Assembly: GCA_035582835.1 (NCBI GenBank)
Contig: JAYKAV010003107.1
Coordinates: 397,223-461,222, forward strand
Direction of reading: 5' to 3'
Length of the DNA: 64,000 bases
DNA from: Phoebastria nigripes
Lineage: Eukaryota > Chordata > Aves > Procellariiformes > Diomedeidae
Positions 40,837-52,767 of this stretch are shown here, piece after piece. Both the position numbers and the translations under genes were made by a program. The notes under the pieces are model-generated. The model was not told the DNA's origin. It worked only from the letters and a program-made list of their open reading frames with translations, and made no database searches. Each line of letters begins with the position of its first letter. Position 1 is the first letter of the stretch.

Positions 40837-43600
40837 CTGCAACAGAAGAAAGCAAGGTGTTACACATGTACAGTGTACAGACTGATTACATACATACACA
40901 GACAGAAGTAAAAAATTAAAGTTTTCTATTACAGGCTTCCACTGTTACAGGCAGAAAAGAAAAATGATTTTAAGGTTTCATTCCTATTATGCCATGACTT
41001 AAATTTTGCAAAATAAATTAAGAGTAAATGGTATTTTATTCCATTCTTAATACTAATGATGCAGCTAAGTTTCTTTAGTTATGCTCACTATAACAGATAC
41101 TACTTCAAGACTGAGGTGTTTTAACATAACAATGAAAATAAAGGAGTTTTTTTCTTAGTCCCTGCCTCACAAAGTTTTTTCAGTTATTCATTTTGTTTTT
41201 CCAAGGAATTTTCACTGTCTCCTAGAACAAAATTTTTCTAATGNTTCCTCTCCAATGTTGCCCTTATTCATCCATTAACTGAAATCTCTTTTTTGTATGA
41301 AACATCCCACTTGTGTTCCATTACTTCAGTGGCAGCATATAGACCATATATTTGCTATACTACTACAGTAACATAATTCAGGTGACACAGTACCCAAGGG
41401 TTTACAAGAAAAAAAGATCTGTAATCTTATGCTTTTTCAGGTCCTGCTTATGTTAGTGAAGAGAAGTTGCTAGATTCCCACATATCGATCAGCTCCTTGT
41501 CGTAGTGAATGCAACAAATCACTGCTTACCACTTCAGGAAGTTACACAACATTTTGAACTGCAATATACAGGACTACATGGAAAAAAATGTGGTTTATGG
41601 TCATTTTCAGAAACATCAGCAGTTCCCATTTCAAAGTAGGTCTGACAATAAAGCAATATGAAATGAAAATGCAGTAGTAATTAAAAGAAGGCCAATTCAT
41701 GTCAAGTTTTATTTCAAACCATGTTCTCACCTTAACTTTCACAGCTTTTAGTAAAATCAATGGGGTGTTTCACTAAAAAAAAATAAAATTTATAGCAAAC
41801 TGTTATTTCGGAACTGTCCAACACTGGGATTTTGCAAAGCAGCTTCAAAAACAACAGTACCTCAGAGAATCATAATTCTTGGCCAAACGTCCCATAGTAC
41901 AATAAGACTGCAAACCCCCTCAGCATTGCATGTACACAAACAGGTAGAGGAAATTAGTCCTTATTATTACTCTTCATTGAGTTACTGCATAGAATGCAAC
42001 ATAACTTTGGGTTTCATTAAAAAATGTCTTTTTTCCCCACATAAGCCCTTTATACTCACNAAAAGGGCCTGGAGAATTTGATGCTGAAAGTTAACAGTTA
42101 CAGCATAAATCTATTATTTTCTGAGCGGGACAATCAAAGTCTGTGAATGTTTATATTGTGTTTACAAATAGGTGTGTTCACATGGAAAATATGAGATTAG
42201 CTTTCACCAAATTAGTAATGTTTGTGTCTTTTCCTGTAATTAATCCAAAAACTTCAAAGGTTGGCATTACAATGATCTTTCTATTTGAATTCTCTGAGGT
42301 TCAGTTCTATTTGTACACACAGAGATATTCAGAAGTAATCACATTTACTTCAGAGTGGTGTTAAACTAAAACCAGTTGACCAGAATCCATTCTCTCTGGT
42401 TATAGTTTTGAGTTTGCAAACCCCTAATTAACAATGAAAAGCTGTACTGCCATCTCACTATCTAATGTAAATGCGACAGGAAAGAAAAAGAACGTTGTGT
42501 CAGCCACCACCCAAGCAAATGTGCCTGTAATCTTCCTGTGATGGAAGGCAAATATTTTTAAGAGCATTCAAAAAGCAGACAATAGGAAATAATGATGTTT
42601 TAAAGCATTACTATGCCTGTAAAGCAGGAATATTGGAATCTATAGTAAATTCTTCAGCATAGAAATTTCATCAGTCAAAAACACATCTTTTTTGCATAAG
42701 ACTTAGTACAAAGCACTTCTTTCCAGATCATAGAGGGTTAAACACAGGAAAGTATAAAAGGTACTATTGGAATTACCTTCAGCAAATAAACACATGCAGA
42801 AACCAAATCCTCTAACTGTGACATTTGCAAGTTCTCGGTCAAGAAGAGCATGGTATAGTGTATATGCCATCTCTCTATTCACTTTGCTGTGCTTTAGGAA
42901 GCAATTTAGTTTTATTTGTACATTTAGCACTTGTAGCATTCTTTTCTTATGAAGCAGTGAATTAATGCTCCTTGCATTTCCTGATGGAAGACATTCTGTG
43001 GGGTCACCAATGGCTTCAGGCACTGAGAGCTGCAGTAGCACATATCCAGAAAGATGCCCATAGCAGTAGAAGGTTTGGATTGGGTTGTTTGGTTTACTTT
43101 TGACAGAGCAGAAAGCTTTTATATAAAGCACCTGCAGTGCAACAGAGCGTACATTGCACAGGTAAGTTTGTGAAAGGCAGTGTGAATTTGAAAAAAAACC
43201 AAAACCAAATAAAACCTTTTGTAACAGAAGGTTTATGTCAAAAAAATTTATTCAGCAAAGGCAGCAACTTAAAAAATAATTTGTTCATTTTTCATTTCCT
43301 AATTAATGTTTTTCCTTCACATGTACTCTTGCACTATTTTCTTTCAACAAAGAAACAGATGTGCTGCATAGGTAGGCAATAGAAAGTGCACAGATTTTAT
43401 TTACATACTTCAGCAAACTACTTTTTTCTCAGCTGCCAACCTATCTGTTTGGCCAGCATCCACTGTAATCTGTTCTCCTTCATTATGTTAATCTGTGGGC
43501 GGAAAGATTTCTGTCATCTTCAAATCGCTTGTACAGCAATGGTAAACACCTTGGCCTGTCTGTAATTGGACAGGTGTCTGCATTGGTGTCACCCGGCTTT

Positions 43601-43611
43601 TAATTCAATTA
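43601..43611. promoter_or_regulatory. Candidate paired-class homeodomain dimer site (TAAT-N3-ATTA)
   Basis: TAATTCAATTA is a perfect TAAT-N3-ATTA palindrome inside a larger TTTAATT-C-AATTAAA palindrome. Dimers of paired-class homeodomain proteins bind this P3 type of site, and such factors act in retina. The sequence is short and AT-rich, so chance occurrence is quite possible and no function is shown. Confidence 0.3.
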
Positions 43612-46600
43612 AAGAACTGGCTGCTCTGCTCTCATTACCCACTCATTTCCTCTGCACTTTTAGTCAGTCAGTGAAATTTACACTCAGTGCCTGACTATCT
43701 TAGAGTACAAAGTCAGCAGTCCCATAGCAAAGATCATCACTGATACACGTGAATTAATTTATAGCACAGCAAAATAAATATTGCAATAAAAATAGCCTAT
43801 GATCCAATGAAGTTGGTTGACAGCTTTAAAAAACTTTCCCTACCTCCTCAATTATCACACTCTCAGACTGGCATCTCTTGTCTATACCAAATAATTGCTG
43901 ATCTGATAAGAGTCCATCAGGCTTTCCAAGATGGGATGCTAACAGCGCAAAATTTGGCCACAACCACACTTGCATATATTCTATTAATGTTAACAGGAGA
44001 GAGGTAGATAAATTGTCACTTTGATCAGGAGATGGAATTAGAGGCATCATCAATATTTAAGAAGAGGGTCAGCCTCCCACATTTGGGATATGAGTCCCAT
44101 TCATTCAGCCTGCCACTACAGAGCAGCTGAATCCATCTAGACTTAAAATTTACATCATAGACTATGTTCCAAGCTTTAAAATCCACATGGGGAATCGGAG
44201 ACAGTAAATCATTCTAACACACCACTCCTATCTGCCCACTCAAAGAACCTTTGGAAATAAATTAAAGTTCTAACACAGACATTTTGACACAGTGACCCCA
44301 TGAAACTGAATAATGTCATTTGTTAAATATGAATGTAAAGTTAACAGTCTAAAAGAGTGATCTGGAATCACACCTAGAACATTAAGCCCACTTTATATGC
44401 AAAACTAGTATTTAATTTTCTCTACTTTTATTTAAATGATCTTTAATTATTTGCAATATTTAAAGTTGAGGTTTAGAGTTGTGTCAGAGAGAAAACGCTA
44501 GGTTCATTCTTGCAGNTAATGGATAAAAACATTGACATGGACAGTAGAAAAGGGTCAACGATGAATTTATGGTAAAATGGGTGCGTGGACTAGTCAGAGT
44601 TAGTTGCATCTTTATACCTGTTTCTTTCATCATTCTAATGCATACAGTATATAAGAATATTAAATATCCAGCTTCTTCCTTTCACTTCTCCATAAACCAG
44701 ACATTTCTTTTGCTCGGTACATCTAAAAGGGAGGTCTTGTATATTTAGGTAGCTCAGCCAGATTCCACAGTATTCTGGCAGATTTTGAGTGGAAAAGTAG
44801 TACTTCTCATCAAGGAAAAAAACTGATTTACCACTAAGGTATGAGGGCTAATATTCTGTTCACAAACACTGAAAAATAGACTCAAAGGCAATTATAGTGT
44901 TTGAGCAATTTCCTCATCCAGTTAAAAGACTTTTATGAAAGCAGCTGCTTCGCTGTTCCAATCTGTCATCCTGCTTTTTCAGAAAGTTGCTTCAAAACAC
45001 TACCAGGTCTTCAGAGATGAAAAGACACACTTGCTTATGGTAACTTATAGAGCTTTTACTCTGCATAATGAATTGGTTAAACAAATATTAATTGAGGTGA
45101 GTTTTTTAAAAAACATTTATTGAAGGAGCCTTCCCATAAAAACAAAACTAAACCCACTCACCCACACATACAACTCACACAAAAAAAGCTATTTTACAGA
45201 TGTAACACAAATACTAAAGTTCTTTTCCTCACTTCCACAAAAAAATGCACTCAGCTAAGACGGTGGAAGAGGACAATTTTGCAAGGCTAGTTCAATTTTT
45301 TCTTTTACAGGTAAATTTAGCTAATTTTAATCATAACCAGGCACTACTTTCATATGCAGCCTGAAAACTCAGATCTGCTACTGAATATTGAGATTCCCAA
45401 AGTCAACCACAGAGCTTACCCACACAAATTCCATTTGTTTCACAAGCTGAGTGTATTTTTTGCCAAAGGGACTTTTCCTTGCCAGATTTTTTCATTGTTT
45501 CCTCCCTAACACTGTACTTCATAAGGACCTATTTTGAAATACACATATTGCAATTGAAACAACACTTGACCTTATAGATTCATCTTAATTCTTGTTTAAG
45601 CTCTTAAAAAAAAAAAAATCACCAAATCTCCCCTCCCCAAACCTAAAGACTATTTAGCCAACTTGAATGCCTGAGGTCATACAGCATCTGTCTAACAAAG
45701 TCACTTGTGTGTCGAGATGCATCATTGCCACAGTACACTTAATCACAGTCCACTGACCAGAAAAGGAAGTCCTCAACTGACTTTGTGTTTTCGACAGATT
45801 GTAGCAAAAACTGTTTAAGTACATGCGTCTTCTACATATGCATTTCTGGACTGAAAGCCTGTGCACATCAATCTGTCGCATACATCTGCATTTTTAAAGC
45901 ATCTTCTACCATAAGTATAGTATGAGTCATAAAATTTTGAAGAATTATTGAACAACAGGGCACCTGTTCCAACTCCTTGGCTTGTAAGAACAAAAAAAGG
46001 TTCACTTTAGTTACTGGATTTCTGTGGCTTGGAAGACCCTTTTTTTCCCAACAGAAAAATTTCATAATCAACCATACACAAGCTCTACTGGCCTTGAAGC
46101 TGCAACTCAGGTTCGTTCAAAGTGGTTCAAAGAAGCCTGTTACATTCCCCATAATACAGGGCAGCTCTCTGGCAGCTTTAATTTGCAGAAAACCTTAGCC
46201 CAACAGTCCAGTTTTGCACCAAGAGTCAATTAACCACAGAGAGTATTAGTTCTGTAATATCTATCACTATGTTACTCTTGAACCTTCCAGATAACTTCGT
46301 CATTGTTCATCTTCTGCAGGATGATTAATTTAAAAAGTTTGCAGAGAGAGAAAGAAAGACTGTTAACTTTTTTGCAAACTTCTTTTGAGCATAAAAAACA
46401 TATTAATAATCCTTTCTGTCCTCACAAACATTAAGAAGTTGATTTCTTTTTATTAATAAAAGTATTGGCATGTAGCTAAGAGTTGATGAATTTTGATAAA
46501 ATATTCAGGTTTATTTAATCAGACAATTTGCATTTCATATGAATAAATTTATACAACAGCATTGGACTGTAAACAAGATTCATTTAGGTCTAAACTCAGT

Positions 46601-47744
46601 CAAGTTAGAACCTTAATATTGCAGAATATTAATACCATTTATGTTTTAAAATGCATATATTGAAAAATATGCTGCTAACCTGCTAAAGCCAGCTAAATGA
46701 AAGGTGATACGAACCTGCATTCTGCCACTCTGATTTAGAGTCATTAGCTCAAGCACCACCTGACAACTCACAGAAACCTAATGGGCATAGACAGATCTAT
46801 TGGCTACCCTACATTGCATTAGCTGCCGCAGTCAAACAGGGATCAGAGCTGGGGCTCAGGTGCAGCTTCTGGTATACTCCTTCAGCTTCTCCCACCAAGA
46901 GAGGTGTGCGTACATGTGGGTGAGAGAGACAGAGACCAGATCTCCTTAAAACACCCACAGGGACAAAACAGGCCAACAACAAGCATAGCAGCCCTCAAGA
47001 CAAGGGTCTTGGTACATGATACCCCTTTGTGTCAGAAGGGTGCACACAGCCTTCCAGATCTCGCACACCATGGCACAGCACCATAAAGCGCATACCATCG
47101 TTCTTGCGGCTGTGGGAAATATTTAGATGTTTTCTGTCATCTATCTGTGCTTTTGACCAAAGGTTACTTCTACAAAATGATGGTAAAGAGAAATAATTTA
47201 CCTGAAAATGACAACCATTCTTGTATTTAAGTGTGGTTCAAGCACCTGATGAAGCAGCTCTTGAAAACCATATTTTCAATACAAAGTTTCAGCTTTTATT
47301 ACTTCAAACATTCTGTCACATTTTAGTTTTAAATAAATACAATCTAAATATACCAAACCTGGTTAGTACGTTGTGACTTTCTGTATCTTCACGAAATGTT
47401 TTAGAACATTAGAAATTTGTCCCAACTTGGAGTATGGATTTGGGAGTCCTGCTAGTGCTCTGGCCCTACATATATTTACATTAGTTGTTTCCTATTCTTC
47501 TCTGCAAATTTACAAAAATCTCATTAACTGCAGCACAGGAGTGTTTTGAGTGTAAAATATTTGTGCAAACCAAGAGCTTTCAAGTAATTTCAAGTGCATG
47601 AAAGTAATATCCAAGTAATTCATTAATGGTTTCATGTGGCAAACTACCTGGCTGTGGTAAATTGCTTACGGGCCCCATGTAGATCAAAGTACCCCAAAGA
47701 AAACAGCATTTTCTAAGAGCCACCACAGACAGCAAACTCTCATT

Positions 47745-48180
47745 TTAGGCTCACCCCCCTCGGCTCCCAGCCTGTGGGGAGCAGCCGGCCCCCACTGCCC
47801 CCATCTGTTGCCCCAGGCCTTGCGGGGCCCCGAGCGGCACTGTGGGGCCTGGCCCTGGGGCTGCCCCCCGCAGGCCCTGAGACTCCCAAACCCCGCTGGC
47901 GGCGGCAGTCAGGGCACAGAGGCTGGTCGCAGGGCTGCAGGCTGCTTTGGCAGTGCCTGCTCAGGCCTGGCGGAGCTCTCCCTGAGAGGGAGAACCTCTC
48001 AGCTGGCAGGGTTTCTCCGAGCACGGGCATTTGCCAGTCAGGCAGCGAGCTTCCCTCGGCCATGCGGCCCCACCGGCGAGCCCGGGCCTATCAGTCACTG
48101 GCAGAAGGTCTCATCTCCTCTTCTGAGAGAATCCCTAGCTAGAGCGCTTTCAAAGCCGAGGTGCAGCCGAGCCGCTTTGA
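47745..48180. other. GC-rich, CpG-containing island in an AT-rich intron
   Basis: About 430 bases are roughly two-thirds G+C, with about 23 CpG dinucleotides by hand count, while the flanking intron is strongly AT-rich. Both borders are abrupt. Overlapping ORFs of 107 to 132 codons exist on both strands, which is expected in GC-rich DNA with few stop codons and does not show coding. The CpG observed/expected ratio is near 0.5 by my estimate, below the usual island threshold of 0.6. It could be an intronic CpG island or enhancer, an exapted or uncharacterised GC-rich repeat, or a transferred segment. Confidence 0.6.
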
Positions 48181-48634
48181 TTAACCATATTAAATCATTA
48201 AATTAACTTTTCCTGAGATATTCATCTGCTGAGCATAAAAGACTAAAAGGTGAAAAGTAATTATAAACACGTGTCAAGGGAAGGAGGGAACATTCACAGG
48301 GCATTCAGAGGGGAAGCCGTCGACAACAATTTTCTCATTACCACGTGTGCAGTCACAACTTCAGCACTTGGCTATTGTGGCAATGACACAGGCAGGACGA
48401 ACTGCAAAAAACATACAAAATTAAAGGAGGAGTCTATAACAGGAATACCAAACCTTTGTGAATTCTTTTGCAGGATATTTTATTTAAATATTATTTGCAG
48501 CTTTTGCTAGCCTTCTTCACTGCCCGTAATTGGGAACTGGTAAAATTTAGAGGCTTGTGGATTTCCCGAATTCTACAATGACAGCAATCTGAATGATAAC
48601 ATTTTTTTCTCGTATGTGCTTGACAAGAGAAGAG

Positions 48635-49231
48635 TCAGAGGATTGTGATCAGTGGCACAAAACCTGGTTAGAGGCAAGACAGCTATGTGTACTCCAGGGG
48701 TTGATGCTGGGGCCAATACCGTTCAACATCTTCATTAATGACCTCGATGATGGGGGAAGTGTGCACCCTCAGCAAGTTTGTGGATGACACAAAAGGGCCA
48801 CTAAGATGATAAAGGGACTGGAGCATGTGTCTTATGAGGAGAGGCTGAGAGAGCTGGGACTGATCAGCCCAGAAAAGAGAAGGCTCAGGGTGATCTATCA
48901 ATGTGTATAAATACCTGATGGGAGGGAACAAAGAAGAAGGAGCCGGACTCTTCTCAGTAGTGCCCAGTGACAGGACAAGAGTCAATGGGCACAAACTGAA
49001 ATATATGAAATTCTACCTGAACACAAGAAACTAATTTTTTTACTGTGAGAGTAGTCAAACACTGGAACAGGCTTCCCGAAGAGTAATATCTCCATCTGTG
49101 GAGATATTCAAAACTCCACTGGCCATGGTCCTGGGAAACCTGCTCCAGCTGACCTTGCTTTAGGTGGGGGGATGGACTAGATGATCTCAAGCAGTCCCTT
49201 CCAACCCCAACGATCCTGTGATTCTGTGATA
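48635..49231 (+). mobile_element. CR1 LINE fragment with internal deletion
   Basis: The + strand reads through CR1 ORF2 and 3' region, degraded by indels. It starts with GATTGTGATCAGTGGCACA, followed by an RT-end segment related to F-N-I-F-I-N-D-L-D-D, then the [13 protein letters not shown] region, and ends GATCCTGTGATTCTGTGAT, the typical CR1 3' terminus. Around 48793 the sequence jumps from the GGATGACACAAA region directly to GGGCCACTAAGATGAT, which in a normal CR1 lie several hundred bases apart, so an internal deletion is inferred. It is opposite in orientation to USH2A. Confidence 0.93.
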
Positions 49232-52200
49232 TTCTGAATTCCAAAGGAAAGTAGAAGCAAAAGCTGCCCACAAACCACACTGAAACAGTGTGTTCTAAAG
49301 TTTCTTTCATTTGTTTAAATACTGATTCTAATTTATATTCGAAATTTTGATGGCAGCATAGTAACAGCATGTGGAACGCGCTGGAATGCAGAGTAAAGCA
49401 ACCTAGCCTTTAGGAAAAAAATTCTTTGATGTGATGACCCTGTACTTCCTTTATTACTCTGCTGAGTGTGACTGTCTGTATCCAAAGTGTATCAATGTTA
49501 TTACATGGCTTTTTGAAGGCAAGATGGGCTAGCACAGTATTCCTTGAACCCCAAAAATTTACACTCTAACTTTATACTCTCATCCTAGAATACAGATCCT
49601 GAACACCATGTTGAAATATACTACCTTATCCAATAAACTCCTTGTTCAACAGCCAGAACCTCATTTTAAGGATTTAAATCTGCTGAATATTCCTTTCTTG
49701 GATGAAAGTGAAAAAACAGTTTGACATTTTGAAGATTACAAGGGTCAGATTTTGAAGGATTTTGGTTTCTGAGGAGTCAGAAATAGGCATTTGAGACTGT
49801 GGGATTATGCTTATTTAAAGACCTACTTTACCTTTAATATTTAGCTCAGCTTTTCTTCTTCTTGACAAGGGTACAACAGGTTCTTCTGAATTTGACACAC
49901 ACAGGACAGCCTTCTGGGAAATGGGTAATGCTATTAATAATTTTTTGTTACTGTGCTCCAGTTATGACTCAGGACCCTACTGCACAGAACAGATCATGGT
50001 AGTTGTTCAAAAGAATTTACAGCTTAAGTATACAACAAAACACAACAGATGGGTATAAAAAGGTGCAAGGAAAAAAATAAGGTAAAGGGGGTTGTCAGTG
50101 CCCTCAGATATATTTGCAAGCAGCAGATTAAATGGTGCCTAGGCTTAACAGTGCATGAAAATTTGAAGGAGGGAGTGGAAAAATACCAGAGCTGCTTCAT
50201 CAGCGATCCCACTGAGAGCTGTGGTGCTTTCCTCTCTCCTGTTGCATTAGGGGTTACTGTAGCATCTTCTCATGGAATTCAACAAAGAAATTCTAAAGAA
50301 GTTTCCCTGAAATTAGGGAGAAAATAAGCAAAATTTCCCTTCTCAGCAAACTCAAAGGAAAAGTAAGCAAAGACAGCATCTTCTGGTGGGGTTCTGTGTT
50401 TATGTTAACTTTTGATTAACCAGGAAAGATGATTCAGCAGGGAAAGCCACACCTTTTCTTGTGAGTCTCACATTTGTGGGTAACCATTTCTCAATGTCCA
50501 CAGACTAGTCCATCTGTGTAGGCTTCACTGAAAACAACGGGCTGAAGGTAAAATTATTTCAAGATCAGTGATTTAATTTTTCACTTGTCTCAGCTCTGAC
50601 CTCACCATGAGGACATGAATTACATATTTCATACAATGTCAAAATTGGAAAATACATAACTAAACTATTGGGCAGCAGATATAAATAACAAAAGCAAGCA
50701 CTCCTTCCACACACACAAAACTGAATTGGAAAACTTAGTGCCATAGCAAGTTACAGAAGCCAAAAGCATAAATGTATTAAAAAAAAAAAAAAAAGACAAT
50801 TCTGCCACAGACCATTAAGCATGATAGTCCAGATGCAACTTTCAGCTCAGGAATTCCACAAACTACCAGCTGAATTTGTATTAACAGGAAGACTCACTCT
50901 ATGCTTAGCACATTTCTTACATTTTCTTCCTAAGCATCTACAATCTGACATTGTCAGAGAGGTCAATGGTTGAATACAGCCACTCTTAGGTTCTTAGGGT
51001 CATTTTATTTTGCAGTATTCAACAGCTATCTGCTATAATAGACTAAAGAACCAGGATCCATTTACTATCTCCATTTAATATAAAGGAACGTCTTATTCTT
51101 CTGCCTCCTGAAAGCTGCACGCAGATAACCTCTTACTTGTCCAGCCTGCTGTAGATTTTTTCATAACCCTGACACATAATCATGGCACAATGCAAAAAAA
51201 TTTAAACAAAATTTTCATTCTGACCATCAGCTGTGAATAAGCTATCTAATCCATATGCTTCTAATATGGTCTTTAATTTCTACTAATATAATTTGTATTG
51301 CTTTACAGCATAGATAAAGAGTATTCAAATCAACTGCCCATGCAGTTTTGGTATTGTAAGCACATTACTCACAAATAGTCAAGAGATTTCAAACTGAAGA
51401 AAATAAAATATATGCATGTTTGTTCTTGAAAATGTATACATATGTTATGGCAGAGAAACAACACAAAACATATATACTTATGTAAAAACACTAAGCACAT
51501 ATTATCTGGGCTTCAGGAAAGCAGCAATAATATACTGCCTGAGGGTTAAGGCACTTTCTAAGACTTTTATATTGCCCAAAGCTGAGCCAAACCAAAGCAT
51601 CAGCTTTGAGCATTATGTCATTAGCACTTTTTAAATTGTTATGAATATATAATTAATTTTAGAGAGCATATAAAAAAATGTATTGGTCACAGTTTGTTAC
51701 AATGAAAGTAAGACTTTGTACTATTGCCCTATTTAGACATAACATAATTCAGACTGTTGTCAGTAACGTGCTCCCTTCCCAAGCAACTTTGTAGCAGCCA
51801 GCAAAGGCTTTCTGTTAACAGAGAGCAGAAAGTCAGATCCACACTATCCTGACAGGAAGAGAGGTGCCAAAATGTTCTTTATGTAGCAGAAAGAGTCCAG
51901 TGTTTCTTCCTAAAAACGTCTGCCCCCTATGGGTAAAAAGACCTAGACTCCAGAAAACATCGCAAGTGCAATGGTTCCTATAGCTCCTGTGCACAACCCA
52001 CAGCTCAACAGTGACCAAACCCCATAAACCCAAGGCCCCAGATTCCTTTATTCCATAATAACCTACCTTCACATCCCAGTGGTATCAAGCAAAGCATCTG
52101 ATTAAGATAAATGTATGCTAGTTCCCACTAAAATCAGTTATGTTTATACGATCAACATTAGGCAAGTATATCAAGTACTTTCACCCATCAGGTCAAATAG

Positions 52201-52284
52201 TATCTTATGGGACCCACATGTAGAGTTCATTTAGGTGAACTGGATGTAACAACAGGGGAGGAAAAAAAAAATCACATATACTAA

Positions 52285-52310
52285 GCAAAAACAAACAAAC
52301 AAACAAAAAG
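52285..52310 (+). repeat. AAAC microsatellite
   Basis: Several tandem copies of an AAAC unit lie in intron 30, close to exon 30. Confidence 0.75.
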
Positions 52311-52581
52311 CATGCTCCCCCAAAGCATCAATAGGTTGGGAAGGTATACCTTAAATTAAACGGCTTTTTAGTATTTGAGTTGTATCTTAATTTCTACTGT
52401 TCTTTGAAGTCAGTACATTGCTATGTATGTGGATGCTGACACCAAATACTACCCTTCCAAACATTATATATGCTATGTATACACAAAAATAGACAAGTAA
52501 TACTTTATAGCTCAACAAAAGGAGGTATAAGCATCCCGTGTTATTAGATGTGCCTAAAAAATGGTACTTAACAACATTTAC

Positions 52582-52767
52582 CTGTGAGCATACTAGTGTC
52601 AGCAAGCTCAGCACTAGTGATGGGTACATTGGGACCATCCTCTTCATATGCTTTCAAAATGTACTTCTCAATTACACCTATGACCCCAGCAGGTTTGTCC
52701 CAGGTGACCTCAATGCTGTAACCATTTATACTGTGAACTCTTGAGGGAGTTGGCACATTTTGTGGAA
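52582..52767 (-). CDS. USH2A: USH2A exon 30 (FN3 domain, first half)
   Basis: The exon encodes VPQNVPTPSRVHSINGYSIE, VTWDKPAGVIGVIEKYILKA and a variable tail ending DTSMLTG. The P-x-x-V start, the S-I-E-V-T-W strand and the VIEKYILKAY strand are strands A to C' of an FN3 domain. The acceptor TCTACAG follows a T-rich tract, and the donor is CAG/GTAAAT. The exon is 186 bases, whereas I recall 192 for human. The difference is two codons in the loop after KAYEED, where human has a longer proline- and arginine-rich stretch. Frame and both phase-1 boundaries are kept. Its partner half-domain, exon 31, lies 11.7 kb away. Confidence 0.95.

Larger units (their letters stand above)
40837..52581 (-). 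other. USH2A: USH2A intron 30 (about 11.7 kb)
   Basis: Most of the intron is AT-rich unique sequence. It contains a homeodomain-type palindrome at 43601-43611, a GC-rich island at 47745-48180, a CR1 copy at 48635-49231, an A tract near 50779-50794 and a short AAAC microsatellite near 52285-52310. It separates the two halves of one FN3 domain (exons 30 and 31). No other gene is supported. Confidence 0.85.

Noticed and set aside
42703..43131. 142-codon minus-strand ORF in intron 30
   Set aside because: No recognisable domain, no usherin similarity and no good splice borders in a phase compatible with exons 30 and 31.
47740..48206. ORFs of 107, 122 and 132 codons on both strands
   Set aside because: Stop codons are rare in GC-rich DNA; the peptides are proline, arginine and glycine rich, no splice or promoter context was found, and strands and frames compete equally.
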